From contig NW_014577072.1 of the NCBI RefSeq assembly GCF_000485595.1, forward strand, positions 744,041-782,484: a stretch of DNA of 38,444 bases. Reading direction: 5' to 3'. Positions within the stretch are counted from its first letter, which is position 1; the number at the start of each line of letters is the position of its first letter. Source of the DNA: Priapulus caudatus. Taxonomy: Eukaryota > Priapulida > Priapulimorpha > Priapulimorphida > Priapulidae. Shown here piece by piece: positions 10,060-22,700 of the stretch. Made by a program: the position numbers and the translations under genes. The notes below the pieces were generated by a model. The model was not told where the DNA came from. It saw nothing but the letters and a program-made list of their open reading frames with translations, and searched no databases.

Positions 10060-11050
10060 GTGGGCCGTTAGTGGTGCCGTAGCTCTAGCACTATAGCCTG
10101 CGTACAGTTGCCACTGGGCTATAGAACGAGCCATTCGGGATGCGAGGGACCAACTTAGACCCGCTTATACGCGGCTATAAAACGTCTGTGGTAGGCAATT
10201 AATGCCTCTTATCCGAAGTGAATATGCCTTAAGTTATATCAGCTACTAAAATTTAACCTCTAACTATCGTTGAAATGGTCTACTTGCAGTATTTCTGGTA
10301 AACGAACATTCGATTTGCGAACTTCAAACGGCCATTTCTGGCGGCGCTGTAGACCGAATAATTCTGTCCCATATAACCTTTTTTATATTTTGGTGAGGGT
10401 TATATTGGGACAGAACGGGATTCATTGAAATTTCGTGAGATCGCATGCAAAATGCATGCGCTGCGAATGCGGCCCGTACGCCGCTATTGGCGCGAAAAAA
10501 AAAGTTTTTCAGCGTTAGGGTGAGGGTTCTAGCTCATCTAAACTCTCAAATCGTGAATTCATTTCCCAAGGCGTTATTTCGAAATCTAGCGCCACCGCCG
10601 CCATCTTTGTCTCGTTAAGTATGAAAGCGAATGGACTCCCGTACCCGTAGCCTCGAGACATTAAGATACGGCTACCGTACCCGTAGCCACTGCGGCTGCC
10701 TATTTAATTTGTTACCGATAACAACAATGTTTTTGTCTACAACCAACACAACCCGCCCAGCCCTCCACGTACGGAAATACATACTACATAGTTCCCGCTG
10801 ACTGGCTGGAGTAAGTTGGTCCCGAGCACTCGTAATGGCTGATGCTATAGCCCAGTGGCATCTGTACGCGCGCTAGCTCTAGTACTATAGCCCGCTTACA
10901 TTGACTGCCGCTGGCCGCTGGCGTCGACTGAAGGCGCAGGCCGCGGGCGACATGAGTGGCCAGCGGCAGTTCATGTAAGCGGCTATAGTACTAGAGCTAT
11001 ACGCGCGCTATAGTAGTACTACTACTAGAGCTAGAGCCCAGTGGTGCCGT
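10060..11050. mobile_element. Compound inverted-repeat element
   Basis: Arms at about 10105-10157 and 10813-10866 are inverted copies (GCCACTGGGCTATAG and CTATAGCCCAGTGGC are the best-conserved parts). Beyond the right arm is a separate palindrome with arms of about 50 bp, 10867-10916 and 10958-11008 (CTAGCTCTAGTACTATAGCC and inverse). A smaller inverted pair with TTCTGTCCCATATAACC lies at 10362-10378 and 10398-10415. This looks like two elements side by side or nested. The ends are uncertain and no target duplication was found. Confidence 0.65.
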
Positions 11051-11689
11051 TCATCTGGCTTGTTCTGTTCATACTTGAAAATGATTTCTATTTGTGACTT
11101 CAGAAAATTATCGAATCTTTCAGCCCACACCAAAATAACAACACATCAGAGATCTGTTCGCACAATTTTATTACCACTTACCGTGTATTATCAATTATGT
11201 ATTGTTCAGTTTGTTGCGAAAAACTAGTTATCAAAACATTAGCGACTCCATATTTGCGATTGTGCTGCCACGCGCGCGGCGTTTGACGGGCGAAAAACAT
11301 TTATAATTCGCCATACGAAAAGATTTATCGATCACACTTGCTCTGGTTTTGACATGTATGGGGGTGTCTATATTCAAGCCGGTACGGGAGATTACGGTAC
11401 GCATATATTTGCTAATATATTGACTAATCGTGTGTCAATAAACTCAATATTCACAGAGAGACGTTTTTGTCGTGAATATATCGCATAAAAAATCGTTGAA
11501 AACGTTCACCTTTTGCTCACTAATAATTCAGTGACGGATTTCACAGTGTGTGTCTCTGGCTTAAACGAGCTCTCATCTGAATTGCTATGTTCATGGCAAA
11601 CACATTTTTAATGAAACTTCGCGATCCGCTTAATTACAAAACAATCGTGGTTTGTTCAAAGTTGTCTCCTCGACAAATAAGAATTTACG

Positions 11690-12442
11690 CAGTGGCTACG
11701 CGTCCGGTCATCCATTACAAAGCTCAGCTCAGATTCCCAAATCCACGTCATGATTAGGTCACGCCTCTTTGAAACCGTTTATTTTACTGGATTTACTATT
11801 GCTTCAAACGTTACAAAAACCTTTTTTTGATAAAATACCTAAATGTAAGTAATATTATGGTAAAAACTTATTGTTTATTGTTTTTTACTGAAAAAAATAT
11901 AGTTGGGTTCACATAAGAAATATATGACCGGAGTCACCGGACGCGTACGTAGCCTGGGAGCTGGGCGTCTTGTAACCGGACGCGTAGCCACGGCCGAACA
12001 AAAACTATATAACACTTGTAGAATTTGACAAATACGATCCATCAAAATACGCAAGAACGAGATTTTACTAGAACTCCAATGTTATTTAAGGTAAGACGAA
12101 TTATCTCTCATTTACGTAAAGCTAAAATGAAAAAAATAGGCCGTGGCTACGCGACCGGTTCCGGACCGTATTTACGCGCCTACGTACGCGTCCGGTAACT
12201 CCGGTCATATATTTCTTATGTGAACCCAACTATATTTTTTTCAGTAAAAAACAACAAACAATAACTTTTTACCATAATATTACTTACCTTTAGGTATTTT
12301 ATCAAAAAAAGGTTTTTGTAACGTTTGAAGCAATAGTAAATCCAGTAAAATAAACGGTTTGAAAGAGGCGTGGCCTAATCATGACGTGGATTTGGGAATC
12401 TGAGCTGAGCTTTGTAATGGATGACCGGACGCGTAGCCACTG
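11690..12442. mobile_element. TIR element with 263-bp arms
   Basis: Arms 11690-11952 and 12180-12442 are near-identical inverted copies, each starting CAGTGGCTACGCGTCCGGTC. The 227-nt centre holds a further inverted pair (11975-11995 and 12139-12159) that reuses the motif ACCGGACGCGTAGCCACGG. There is no coding capacity. A short minus-strand open frame crossing the right end is incidental. I found no exact target duplication. Confidence 0.88.
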
Positions 12443-15400
12443 TGTTTTCTTCTGACCTGTATTCTCGACTAGACAACTACGAAAGCTCGAGCGTACGTGT
12501 GCGCACAGGGGTACGCACGTTAAGCCACATGACATGCACGTACATAACCCTGATGTAATTAAATCGGTTGCTGGATAATTTGCAGTCCAATTACTGTTCC
12601 ACTTTCCTTATTAATGTTACATTGCTACCCACCCATTTGCCCTATATTCCCGTAAGTGTGGACCACCCTTCTCAAAAATTCCCAGATCTGCCCTGTAATG
12701 TGTTAACGGATATTAACGCAAGTTAGTTCGAAATTACGCCACTCATTGAGTCCATTCAAGATTGGACTAAGACTGTAGAGGAGGAGAAGAAGGCGGTGGA
12801 GGAGGAGGAGAAAGAAAATAATAAAATAAGAGAAGAAGAAAAGATTGTGGATGAGACGAAAGGGCAGAGATCGGGAGGGAAGCAGGTGAGAAATGAGATG
12901 GACGAATAGGATTATAAAATAAAGTGGGAATTAATAAAATCTGATAAAGATGATGAAGCGAAGATAATGAAAGGGAAATGTCTAAGAATCCGGCTAAAAA
13001 GAGGAGAGAGGCTGATTAAAAGATTCTGATGACATATACGCGGGGAGTTGAAATTATTATATAAGGTGGTAGCGAAGACAAGATAGTAGGAACGGAAGGG
13101 AACTTGGAGGATTGGAGTAGGGTAGGTGGGTGTTGGTATAGAAATTAACACGGAGGTGAAAAAAGGAAACATGCAGTACAGCAAGGATAGAAACGTTATA
13201 CGAGGTAAACGGGAGATGGTGTGAAGCGAAGAGGCAGATGAGTAAGGAGAGGACGATAGGGAAGAATAGATGGGAGAAAGAGGTAACCCATGTTAGAGAC
13301 GAGGAAAGCAATTATAGTAGGCCTACCGCCTCTCAACCTTACACGTACTTCTTCGCTTTCCACACCTAACCCTACCGTATTTCACTCCATCTTCCTCTTC
13401 CTTTTTTTCTCCTCTTCTCCTCGGCCTCTCCACATCTAGTCTCTTCTTCCTTTATCCCGCCGAAGCTATTCTTTCAAAGGTTTAACACGTACTACTGTAT
13501 CAGGCTTTATCCCGCTCATTCTCTTATTATTCCACCTGCTTACCCCTCCTCATATTTCCACCTGTTTTGTCTTATCCACCTCCAAACTTCCTACTCGGCA
13601 GCCTTGGACTACTCTCTGTCCTATAAGATGACCGCGAGACTACGCTCGTAACAGTTGTGCATGTATATCGACAAAACATTACTGAATAGCAATTATGCAT
13701 AGGAATTTCAGAACAGGTGGTGTATACAAGGTTTAATTACCATCGCATGAAGTTATTGTTAAAATGCGATAGTAAAATCTGTAATCTACTAATCGTATAG
13801 TGGAAATGTTTATTATTGCGCGAATTTAATTTTAACATCACAAAAGACTACATCCGATCTTTATATCGGAAAAAATGTCCATGAAACTGTTCTATTAAAA
13901 TCCGTAAGCTTAAAATCCAGCTAATTTGGCATGAGTATCATCAGGGTATCATGTTACGCCCATGCCGGTACAATGGAATCAAAGATAAATATAATGTAGG
14001 CCTACACATTAATGCCAGAATATACATTTACACACGCATATGTCACATGCATGTATTTTCACATTAAAACTCAGCCATCTAGGTCCGTATACTGCGGTAC
14101 AGTACTCTATTTACTACACTATCAAAGTAAGACTATGTTTTTGTAAGCGCTATCTATAGGTACGGATGGGATATAGCGTGAGACATGAAATTCCCGTATG
14201 CTTTAACGTTAGCGTGAAAAACACACATTTTACCGTAAGGCGCGATTTTTGCTTAGCGTTACGATCCCCTCATAGAAATAAACGCTAACATAAAACCTCC
14301 AAACTATTTACCGTGTATTTCGTTTCGCATCGATTGTTCTTCGGAGCTTCTTTGTTTTCGGCTTGCTTTAGTAATACGTCACAGAGATTAGTGAAAAACT
14401 AAAGCATTTACGGAGAACTTCAAAAAGTCAAAATATTGAGGACTCTTATATGAGGACAGTAGATTGGTGAAAAATTGAGAAGGAGAAAGGTTGTGGAAAG
14501 AGATGCGGACTAGCGGTGTATTATATTAATGAGTGCTTTTATGTTAGAATACGTGTATGAAATACGGCGTACTATATGAAACATGTCTAGGTAAATTTTT
14601 TATATTGATAAAATGTAATATAACTTCGTAATTCGTATTTAATTCAATAACTCACGTCTACACAGTGGTAGGCCTACTTTATAAATTAATAGACATACAC
14701 CTTACACATAATATACACAAACAAATCAAAACACGTTCTTAAGAAACATCTTTATACATAGTCACACAGTGTAGATAACGTACTTTGGATACTCAATTTG
14801 TACAGCAATTGAAGGAATCAACGGTAACGGAAGGAACGAACACAGTAAAGTTGCACGTTTATTGTCACAACATTGCGCAGAAATTATAATACATTGTGCA
14901 AAACGTTAACGGGCATTATTGCAGGCTCCATGTTGCCACATTGCTTCTATAATTAAAGGTACCCGCGCCATTTCTGAGCCCTCTTGCCGCGGTCTCCTCT
15001 CGTACAATGTATTACAAAAGTTTCACAATGAAGTTCATACAAATTGATAACCACAACAGCAAGCCACTCAAATGTAACGTATAGATTCCCACAACAACAA
15101 CATTTCAAAAACAATTGGAAAATTAAATGTACTTGAAACACGACGAAAAATAAAATGCAGATGTTGTATGCAAAGACGAGCATAAGGTTTGCATATAATA
15201 TCGCTGTGTTGCTATTCATGCATATAGAGGTCTACCATATACGATGAAAATAATTATCGCTAGCAATTTCCTGCGGCAATGGATTTTAAACGCAATAAAA
15301 TTAATCCGCACTGCACATCAACTACGTGTCAATTCCACAATGCATAGAATATTAAAAGTAACGGCGTTTTAATCAAAATATTTAAATGCTGCTACATTAC

Positions 15401-16200
15401 TAGACCGATTGTATTGTATTGCACATGCGCTATATTTTCACGCCTAGTGAAATTTAACTGCAATAATATTCGCAGATGGTATTCGTACCACGCTGATACA
15501 GAACTAGCTTATAAACGCTAGCATAAACACAAGAATATTACACGAATATATGTGTGCACACGGCACAAACGACCCTGACATTTAACATAGCTGATGGTAT
15601 CGTTGATCTATGTAATTCAATGAGGCTGGACCAAACGTGACTGGCCATCGCTAACATACATGTCCCACTTCGACATAAACTAATACCAAGATGTAGTTTC
15701 TGTCAACCTTTAAAATGCTGTACCAGCCAGACCAGGGTACATTAGTGTAAGGTATCATAGAGATCACTTAAATGCACGCACTTATTCCATAGATAAAATA
15801 TCATACCTGCGGCTATATCATTCGACCTATATGCTTTGTGACAGTCTAACGACGTCCGTCAGCGAAACAATTCACCGTGTTAGAACCATCGACCACCCAC
15901 ATGAGTGGCACATAAAATAGACAAGTAGTATTCGTGTGCTTATTGGTACCTATACGAGCGACTAGTGTGGTTTTCATTTGCAGGATCACACGTCAACTAC
16001 GAACGCGCGCGCATTTAAAAAATATTTAATTAGAAATTAAACTAAAATCGCGGATATCGAGTCGATGCAGCTGCGTGTTTTAGGCAATATTTATACGTTA
16101 AACAACAGATGATTAGTCCCGATACGATAGGATGTCAACTAAAGAGAGGGTTCCGCCGATCAATGAGAGCCCGTCTGCCTCGCGATAGATATGATCAAGA
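12443..16200. other. No gene seen; purine-rich tract
   Basis: The plus strand is strongly purine-rich from about 12770 to 13310 (GAGGAGGAG, GAAGAAGAA blocks). It switches to pyrimidine-rich from about 13330 to 13570 (CTTCCTCTTCC and similar). Open frames on the minus strand in this region (12912-13184, 13057-13311) follow from this composition. The rest is AT-rich without convincing exons. A possible AATAAA on the minus strand near 14857 has no gene attached that I can see. Confidence 0.5.
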
Positions 16201-16206
16201 GTACAT

Positions 16207-16345
16207 AATAGGGAATCCCTGGGGATTAGGGGGTTCCCTATATAATGATGCAGATATGAAAGCAAGCATGGTCGTGAAGCCTATAACAGTAATAACACAT
16301 GACTATAATCAGGAGTAGATAATAGGTTTCCCTATTATCTACTTC
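16207..16345. repeat. Two short hairpins in a degraded repeat
   Basis: ATAGGGAA and TTCCCTAT pair across 16207-16241. GTAGATAATAGG and CCTATTATCTAC form a perfect 12-bp stem with a 4-nt loop at about 16316-16343. The motif CAGGAGTAGATAATAG recurs at about 30789, and a related CAGGAGT..ATAATA at about 17710 and 30949, so this is a dispersed repeat. Confidence 0.6.
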
Positions 16346-16819
16346 TGCTATAATACACCTGCTTTTCTGCACGCCATCCACTGGCCGTGTACGCAGTGGT
16401 ATCCGCACGAGGCTTTACCGTAGATGCAATTGATCGCATATTCGCAAACGCATATCGCAATTTTAACCCCAAAAAAACCAGTTAGACCAAAGACTGTATA
16501 CAATTTGTATATGGTCTATGGTTACTCGAACGATGAGAGTATTGAGTCAATCGCGCACAAGTGTCATTCCTCTCCTCTTCCCCACGCCTACGCATCGCTA
16601 CCGGCAATCGGCGCCGCGTAACTCACATAGTAATTACCAATTATAATCCTGCTCATTTGTTTTCGTCTATCGGTGGTTTTTGTGAATCGATACGTTCGCA
16701 CATGTAGCTACGGCATAGAACTAATAGCCGAGCACCTAGCTGGCGGTATTCAATCGTACGCATCATTTCACACAAGTTACGTGAACGCACATGTGATTTC
16801 TGACATTATCAATAGTCTA

Positions 16820-16845
16820 TTATATATATATATTATATATATAAT

Positions 16846-16890
<45 letters not shown>
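16820..16890. repeat. (TA)n microsatellite
   Basis: Interrupted TA dinucleotide array. Confidence 0.95.
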
Positions 16891-16891
<1 letters not shown>

Positions 16892-17211
16892 TTTATAGAA
16901 CAGGGGTAATAATATATAATACTGTATGAGTTTCCTTTTGCAGTCATGAGGTAAGAAATACTCGTGCTTTGGAAGCACTCTCACTCGGCGCTCCACACTA
17001 CAGCAGTCCCATTCACCGCGACATTTGCCGAACAAATACAGCTTCATCGAGTTGGCTCAGCTGGCTACTGAACCAAGCTATCAAGGTTTGATTGGTTCCA
17101 CGTGTGCCTATCAAAATATGATTTGTTACTGAAGTCCGCTGGCTTTGTGGTACGTGAGTAAAATTGCTGCTGTCATTGCAGAAGTTACCTAGGTCCAGGT
17201 TTTATAATTCC

Positions 17212-17212
17212 C

Positions 17213-17263
<51 letters not shown>

Positions 17264-17400
17264 ACGCACGCGCGCACGCACGCACGCAAGCACCACGCAC
17301 GCACCACGCACGCACGCGCATACACACACACATGCACGCGCACACACACGACGCACGCACTCATGCACACACGCACGGACGGACGCACGCAAGCTCACAC
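17212..17400. repeat. (CA)n to (CACG)n simple repeat
   Basis: Pure CA repeat (about 17212-17262) followed by degenerate CACG/CACGCA units to about 17400. Long open frames on both strands are repeat artefacts. Confidence 0.95.
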
Positions 17401-19684
17401 ACATAATACTTATAGGAACATACGTGGACCATAACAGCATGCAACTTCCGAGTATTTCATGTAGACCAGGTGGCTGGCTGCCTCTAAGATACAGATGTTC
17501 CTGTAACTACAAAGCCTATACTGCATGGCAAGAATTCGGTGCTTTTCTATAGCTTCTCGAAAAAATACAATTCTGTAACATTTGTCACCTTTTAAAGAGA
17601 AATCAAAATTTTGAAATTTTCTCGAAAATGTAGGTGTCTGTATGCATGTTTAGTGAGCATTCACACCGCTGGAACAAAACCTGCTTAAAACAATAGCGTG
17701 AAATCGTATCAGGAGTAAAATAATAATATACGCAGTATGTTCAATAAAGTAACGCTACATCAGAGGCGGCGCAGAAGACAGGCCGCCACAGGGGCTAGAG
17801 TCCCCGGCGATGCGCTACGAGCCAATGTTAGGGGGCTAATGTCCCTGACGATCGTGTGTGTGTGTAGGGGGGGGGGGACTTACAATGCGAATAGCGCGCC
17901 AAAAGCTATCTAAAATCGTGGATGTTATCCCCATATTTAGTGTTAATATATATATATAATTGTTGACATATTGCAATATATCGAATCGCCCCTTCCTCCC
18001 GCTTGTTTTTACAAAGTCACTGCGAATAATTCGGCACAACAGACGAAGAGCGACTGTATTTCTTCATAGATTTCCCAACGAGATAACCCTAACTAATTTT
18101 TACCCCGACGGGGGGGGGGCTGAATCTCCAGTTGCACGACTTCATCCACTCTGGCGGCACACCTGCGCCACATAGCATAACAGCAATTCAGACAAACCTC
18201 AGCAATGAATAGATTTTACACACTACACCGGCCATGTTCACAATATAGCTAGATGATATCATGATATGTACTATTTCGTCATGTGAAACACATTTCTAAA
18301 TAAATATCTACTAAATGAGCAATGATCTCTCACAAAATATAGTACAATGCACTCTGTATTACAAAAATATTACACGTGCGAATGACAGGTGTCCGTTTAA
18401 CACTGAATGCCGGCCGATATCATTTGCCAGCTCTACGATGAGTTTCACTACGTGAAATACGCGCAGCAAATGCCACCGTCTGCCCTCAAGGCGCAGAATT
18501 ATTGCAGCAGTTGCTGTTATTTCAATGTCCGGGTTGCTTGCCTGTGTGTGCGGCTGACTCGAATTATGCACATTGCATTAGCCCTCATCCAAAATATTTG
18601 CCTTGATCGATTAGCGAACACTGAGTAGTTGCCGCGCCAAACCACACGGCTAATGCTGCCGTGTTGTGCTGCGCAGCTACACTCTCACGCAGTGATTGAG
18701 TGGCATGCAATTGCGAGCCCATTGACGGTCCTGCAGAATGAATGTTTCACTTCACGTCGCGCAGGTACACACTTCTTCTCGCGTTTCCATGGCGACTGCT
18801 TGTTTCGAAAGATTATTCATGATATAGCGTCGGTTTGTCAAGCACGTACCCACTCGAAGACAATCCTGTCACTGGGTGCAATATCCGGATAATCTACACA
18901 CTTACAAACACGTGAACATCGGAGCGAACACTTTCATGCGCACGGTTACACATGTTCGTGCACGGGAACAAACACACTTGAAGCTACACATAGAACAATC
19001 GCCATGGAGTGATATTGAGACCATTTGTCACTACAATTTTACAAATTGTTATTATATATTTCGCAGTGATTTTAGTTATAGGTACGTGTGCGGTCTCACG
19101 AGATCTGTAAACAATGTATGAGGTAATGGATGTTAAAATGTTGATATGACGCACAGGAAGATGTTTAAATGTACATTTAGTTCGAATATATCCCTATACG
19201 ACTTCGACAATACATACAATTAGCTTCATTTCAAATAGGATAACACAGTTTTGTCAAGTAAAGAAAAAATAAAAAAAACAGCAAGACGTTCCCACAGTAC
19301 TGCACAGAGATCCACTGCTGGAACCACACACCCGTTATAAATAAAATACCTTGGTCATATAGGTGTATGACAGCCACACGCAGACTGAGACGTCCATATA
19401 GAGTTACCAGGAAACAACTGCTACCGTAGCAGTTATATCAACTATAATGAGTGTTGATGCCAAACAATATGTGTATCTGCAGTCTAAAACTCAGCTTAAC
19501 AATGGTACTTGGTTTGCATGATTCCATGGTACATGATTGCATGGTACAATAATGCTACAGTTATATGGTTTCATGAGACACCCACAATAACAACATTATT
19601 GTTCCCTCAGTCTGAGCCCATTTAACGGGCTAGCAGTGAGATTAGATAGAAAAAAACACCCGTTTAATAAGTGTGTATAGAATA
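17401..19684. other. No gene seen downstream of the calcium-sensor gene
   Basis: The interval contains two poly-G runs (about 17867-17877 and 18108-18118) and scattered short open frames without splice-site support. The minus strand has ATTAAA at 19663-19668, only about 16 nt past the calcium-sensor stop. No clear AATAAA was found on that strand nearby, so the true 3' end is unresolved. Confidence 0.45.
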
Positions 19685-19780
19685 TTACTGTGGAACGTCC
19701 AGTGAGAGAGCTTGTACAATCCAAGGGTCACACTTAGACCCTTCTCTGAACTCTTCTTTCGTCAGCCGTCCATCTTTGTC
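19685..19780 (-). CDS. NCS1: Calcium-sensor exon 7 with stop
   Basis: 96 nt, residues 159-189 and TAA. It completes EF-4 ([11 protein letters not shown]) and encodes [16 protein letters not shown] followed by DVPQ. The acceptor is GTTCTTTCAG. No in-frame route to a YDGLV-like end is present nearby. Confidence 0.95.
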   Translation of the reverse strand, partial: DKDGRLTKEEFREGSKCDPWIVQALSLDVPQ

Positions 19781-22700
19781 CTGAAAGAACATGTAAAGAA
19801 CATAATATCTTACGAGTACGCAATGGCGATGCAGAAATTTCCAGTGACACTATTATTTTTGCACGTTCGTAAATTACACGTTTCATATTTTAGGTTAGAT
19901 CTGAATATATATTCGGGCAGGCACGCTTCTGGGTGCTTCTAAACTATGCGTGGAAACCTCATAAACGAAGATCAGTTGCTTGGTAATAAGACACACACAC
20001 ACATTTATAGCGTCTGATACAGAACCGCAATGGATATCCTGGTGATTATTGTATATGGCATAGCGAAACGATAACAGCACCGCGCGATGGCACACCGATA
20101 TTTACGCTCGAGCAGCTGACACGCTGGATTATGCAGGAGGAAACACGCGTACGTTTCATGAAAATTTCTCCACTTTGCGAGCAGAGAGTTTAATTCTGAT
20201 GAGCCGCGCCGCTCAATAGACAAAAACTAAAAGCCTGTTTGCAACGGCTGATGGACATTTCAAAACTCCTTTCATCTTCCTGCATTTTCCAGAACATTCT
20301 CAAATATGTCTTGCAACATAATCAATAGATACAACGGTCACAACGTATTCATTTTTGGTCCAAAACTAGTAAAATATTAAGTCTGCAACAAAAAATTCCT
20401 ACACACTAATCGCTGCCATGATGCTTATCTTCAATGCATGAAGTCCGCCTGCTCAACCAGCAAATTTAAATATATAATGTGAAACGTGCAGAGGCTACTG
20501 CTATCCTTACATGAATCAACTAGCATATAATATATACATAAATCAGCAATGTTCTACACCACCTCACACATTGACTTTTCTTTCGTTAGTTTCACCTTTC
20601 CTGACATATGTGGTCACGTTGATTGGCAACTGCATACTCTGATCAATTATAAAAGTCACCTGTCCAAAGAGATAGTTGTTATTCTAATAGGGCAGATTTC
20701 AAAGGACATGGGGTTGTTATCCTAGGTGGGCAGATTTCAGAGAACTGGGGTTGTTATCCTAGTTGGGCAGATTTGAAAGGAGATGGGGTTGGTATCCTAG
20801 TTTGGCAGATTTCAGAAGGCATGGGGTTGTTATCCTAGTGGGGAAAATGCCAGAAGATATCAGGTTTTCATCCTAGGAGAGTGGAAGCAGCTATTACAAT
20901 GGCGAGGGGATGGAAAATAGTCGTGGGAAGAGGAAGTGGTCACTATCATGGGGAGGGAATGGGTTGTGGTTCTGGCAAAGTGTAGCAGTTGCTATTATGG
21001 GGAGGGGATGACTGTTATCATTAAAGGGCCAAGTGATAGTTATCATGCAGAAGGGGGAGGTGTCATCCTGGGAAGGTAGAGGTGGTGTTATCCTGGAAGA
21101 TGGCATCTTGGGAAAATTAAGGGGATGTTATCATGATGGATGGCATGCTAGGAGGGTGGAGGGGATATTAAGGGAGAGGGGCTATCATCTTAAGAAGGTA
21201 GAGCAGTGTTGTTGCCATGTGAGGGGATGGATTGTGATCCTGGAAAGATGTGCGGGGCAATTTACTACCACGTACGGGGATGAATTGTTATACTAGGAAA
21301 GTGGTGGGAATATTATCAAGGTGGAGGAAGAGTGTTGCTATCCTGAGAAGGGGAAGTGGTTACTACCATGTAGTGAGGAATAGTTGTTGTTTTTTTGTTC
21401 TGGGAAGGAAAAGTGGTTGCTATAAAGGTAAAGGAGAAGGAATGTTATCCTACAATGGTTAAGGTGTTATGTCAAGCAGGGAAAGCTAGTTGTTAACTTT
21501 TGGGAAGGAAGATTTTTTTTATCATCGAAGAGGTATTGTTAACCTGGATATGAAAGAAATTGTTATGGGGGAGATAGAGGAGAGCATGACTTTATCGGGG
21601 AAGGAAAGTACTTATTATCTTGGAAAAGTATTGACATGGGGGTTTCAGGGGAGAGAGGTGAGGTTGCTAAACTTGGATAGACAGGAACTTACTATGCTGG
21701 AAGAGATCAAAAAGGTTAGACTGTAACGATAGAGGATGATCTAACTAAGCAGTGGATAACCAATAAGCATAGAAAAGTCACAACTTACCACATCCATCTG
21801 CTTGAATATTTTATTGACTCGCTTTTCGGGAGTATCCTCGTCTTTCGGAAGATCTAGCATGCTTCCTACCATACTGTAGATAGCATCCACAATGTCGATC
21901 ATTTCTTCCTTGGTTATGTAGCCATCTCTATCCACGTCGTATAGGTTAAAAGCCCCTGGAGCAGTGCACGGCATGGGATTCAGTAAAGCTTCACTGCTCT
22001 ATTCAAATTCCTATACCCAGAATTATATATTATTGGGTAACAACATTAGAGGAAAGAATTACTCATTAGGAAATTTCTGCATGTAAATTGTAGGCTCAGC
22101 TGTTTCGTGCAAATGCAGTGCATAGATAAAATGCAAAACAAAAAAACATAGATTCATGAAATTCTGCATTTTCTTGCACATCATTAGGTGCCTGATTGGG
22201 TAAAAAACAAGAACCTGCTGCGCACGGGGAGCATTTTAAATACACCACACGTGTAAAGGATTCTTATTTTATCAGGGAAGAGACACCTACATGCACATCA
22301 TGATACACGCTGAATACCAGAAGCCAGTCAAATGACACGGCACACATTTCTCATTATCTACGCGCATCAATCGTCTTGTTAACCAGAGGGCATACATTCA
22401 GGCTCTAGCGCACAGCTGGTTAAGTGCTCGCCTTAGCATTACCAGGGGCAGAGAAAAGCACGCGCAGAATAATTTAACTTGCACACGAAGAGAAAAACAT
22501 GAGGAGAAAGCACACGATCTCGAAAATTTTGCGCATTCGACTCATAAACATGAGCGAATGCAATCTACTCGAAACGACTCGCAAACGGGAGGATAAATTT
22601 ATGAATCGCACTTTACAGCCAACCAGACACAGTAGTGACGTTCATCTTGTCAGGTGAATAACGGTCGTGCGACGGTATACACAGAACTAGAATAGCCTGT

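Noticed and set aside
12912-13311. Two minus-strand open frames rich in Ser, Leu, Pro and Phe
   Set aside because: They result from the purine-rich plus strand; no splice sites or domains support them.
17164-17440. Open frames with His-Thr or Cys-Val repeats
   Set aside because: They are translations of the CA/CACG simple repeat.
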